From Nomia melanderi (lineage: Eukaryota > Arthropoda > Insecta > Hymenoptera > Halictidae), in the NCBI RefSeq assembly GCF_051020985.1, contig NC_135000.1:5477001-5541000 (forward strand): a DNA stretch of 64,000 bases, in the 5' to 3' direction. How positions within the stretch are numbered: the first letter of the stretch is position 1; each line of letters begins with the position of its first letter. The notes under the pieces were generated by a model. It did not search any database, had not been told where the DNA came from, and saw only the letters and a program-made list of their open reading frames with translations. This document shows, piece by piece, positions 62,220-64,000 of the stretch. Both the position numbers and the translations under genes were made by a program.

Positions 62220-63200
62220 TAATTTTCCGGTTTTACCGGGGACCACACAGAATCTAGGGTTTTCAGGATTTCAGGATTTCAGGAGGTGAGCTGGGATTGA
62301 AAAATTTCGTTTTGGGATGTGTTCTAGGGTCTTTGGGTTTTTGGGACGTGGCGGAGATCGTTTTATGGATTTATAATCTGCATGTGTCGAAGACGTAGAG
62401 GTTCCGGAGCCTTGAGTTTTAAAGGTTTCGAGGAGTTAGGGTCCGAAGATTGCAGAATTTCTGAGTTTTATGGTTTTAATGGAAGTGTTCTTGGCTTTTA
62501 GGGGTTTGAGACGTTGGGGTCTAGAGGTCATGGAATTCCAAGGATCTGTAGTCTCGAAGTCTCGGAGATATAAAATTACAAGATCTGGAGTTTGTAGAAT
62601 CTCAAATTTTCGAATATTCAAGAACTTAGGGTTCTAAGATTGCAAAATTTCTGAGTTTAATAATAATAATTGTGTAGTGTTCCGAGCTTTTAGGGGTTTG
62701 AGAAGTTAGTTTAATGGAATTTCAAGGATATATGTTTTTAAAGTCACAAAGATCTAAAATTCGAAAATTTTGAGATTACAGAGTCTCAAGTTTTCAATTT
62801 CGAAATTTGAAGATCTCAACGACCCAGTATCTCTAGCTTTTTGGTGTCTAAGAAGTTAGGATCTAAAGATTCTAAAATTCAAGGATCCACAATCTAAAAT
62901 TCTCCAAATTTTAAAGTTCCAATTTCTCAAAGAATCAAGAGGTTATTTTTAAAAAACCAAAATACCTTAAAATCAGTTCCAAAACCTAAAGTCCTAAGAC
63001 TCCAACACCTTAAAGTCCAAACTTCAGAATCCTAAACTCCAAAAAGCCCAAAATCATACAGTCTCAATATTTCAAGATGTAACGATCCAAAATTCTTGAT
63101 AAACTACAAACTTTTAAAACTATCCCTGCCCAGTCCTATCATTCCAAACTTCCTCAAACCCTGAAAGTTCCAAATACTTCTCGCATCTCTTAGAAAGTCT
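62220..63200. repeat. Degenerate word repeat (TTCAGGATTTCAGG, TCTAAAATTCGAAAATTTTG)
   Basis: Begins with GATTTCAGGATTTCAGGA at about 62265 and continues as variants of GAGTTTTAGGGTTTGAGAAG and AAGTTCCAAATTCTCAAAG words. The strand bias switches from G-rich to C-rich at about 62880. Non-coding. Confidence 0.65.
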
Positions 63201-64000
63201 CTTTCTCCTTATTAATATACTCCCAGCTTCGTTCAGTTGACATTTTTCTGCATGTTTTAATGAATCCGTGAAAAAAAGTAACTGGCTGGTTAATAACTCA
63301 ACCCAAATTGGCGGAAATGAGGTTCGCCAGCGGGGAATAACGCGTATTCTACGTACGGAACGAGTTTAAGACCGCTGAATCACCACTGTATGAAAGTTAC
63401 TGCGCGGATCGTGAAAATAAAGTACCGTGTCTTACTTGGCTTATGATATTCCGTAGATTTAATCAAGCACGTCACCAACAGGCGAAACATCTGTATAATT
63501 ACGACATCTAGTTAAACTTAATGCCTCGTTATTGCGCAATAAAATAAAAGCAAAGACTAATATCACTCCTGAGGCTAATTCTACGAAATTATTCTTCCAG
63601 AAAATCGCCAGCACACACGACATAATTGCTCCTTTATTATTCCCAGGGGAAATTCCTGTAGCCGGTGTAATTATTTTAAACGTTTCGCTCTGTTAGCAAC
63701 ATTTCTACATCTTCAATAATCAGCCCCGGGTCTTTGGCAATAAAGCTATGCTTAAGAAACTTGGCGAATTGCTTAATGAAGTCCTCGCGTAACGTGATAA
63801 CAATTACATTCGCGATTCTCCTTCTGCTTCTGCGAACTCTCCGCTCCTCCCAGCGACTCGATTCATTCGAGATTCTTATATCGTGCCCGGCATACACCGC
63901 TGTCTTTGCATTCACGTAGGAAACACCTTGACTCGACACGAAAACCCAGTTAACACGGTGATGCGCGATTGCCGTCTGGGCACGTTAGCTAATTTTCTTC
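63200..64000. other. No gene recognised
   Basis: Moderately GC-rich patches at 63280-63420 and 63780-63960. An 87-codon minus frame (63676-63939) is basic and has no domain that I recognise. It could continue beyond the window edge. Confidence 0.3.

Overview
The window looks like a gene-poor, A+T-rich insect nuclear scaffold, probably from a hymenopteran (a bee would fit). Insect origin rests on four genes with spliceosomal introns: three small structural cuticular-protein genes and one very large chitin-binding protein gene. The hymenopteran call is an inference from A+T-rich spacers dotted with GC-rich islands and many short TTAA-flanked elements. There are no bacterial operons, CRISPR arrays or confident tRNA/rRNA genes.

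Layout. 1-5.3 kb: two minus-strand cuticular-protein genes (71-839 and 3936-5218). 13.0-16.0 kb: a third on the plus strand (13135-15867). All three share a TATA box, a first coding exon of only 4-5 codons ending in CTC, a phase-0 intron, a signal peptide completed by exon 2, and one to three copies of the alanine-rich cuticular motif centred on GRVVDTPEVA.AKAAHLAAHA. 21.36-33.87 kb: a minus-strand gene in at least five exons for a secreted protein with a six-cysteine chitin-binding (peritrophin-A type) domain at each end of a roughly 1,750-residue low-complexity acidic/lysine-rich linker; its first exon was not found. 33.9-64 kb: no convincing protein-coding gene. This stretch holds tandem repeats, short inverted-repeat elements and GC-rich islands, and could be intergenic or part of a long first intron of the chitin-binding gene.

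Repeats dominate the rest. At least five sets of short non-coding elements end at TTAA with related terminal inverted repeats, as expected of piggyBac-type MITEs. Tandem arrays include an 81-bp unit repeated about eight times and a 162-bp unit repeated about 4.5 times, both spaced without any length change, as well as 154-, 113-, 57- and 8-bp arrays and several 'word' repeats built on variants of AAGTTCC or GTTGAGAATTC.

Functionally, the four genes make one theme: secreted proteins of the chitinous exoskeleton. The small proteins are probably sclerotised-cuticle matrix components. The large protein could bridge chitin fibres through its two terminal domains. Gene models here were assembled by reading splice sites and phase by eye; no transcript evidence was available.
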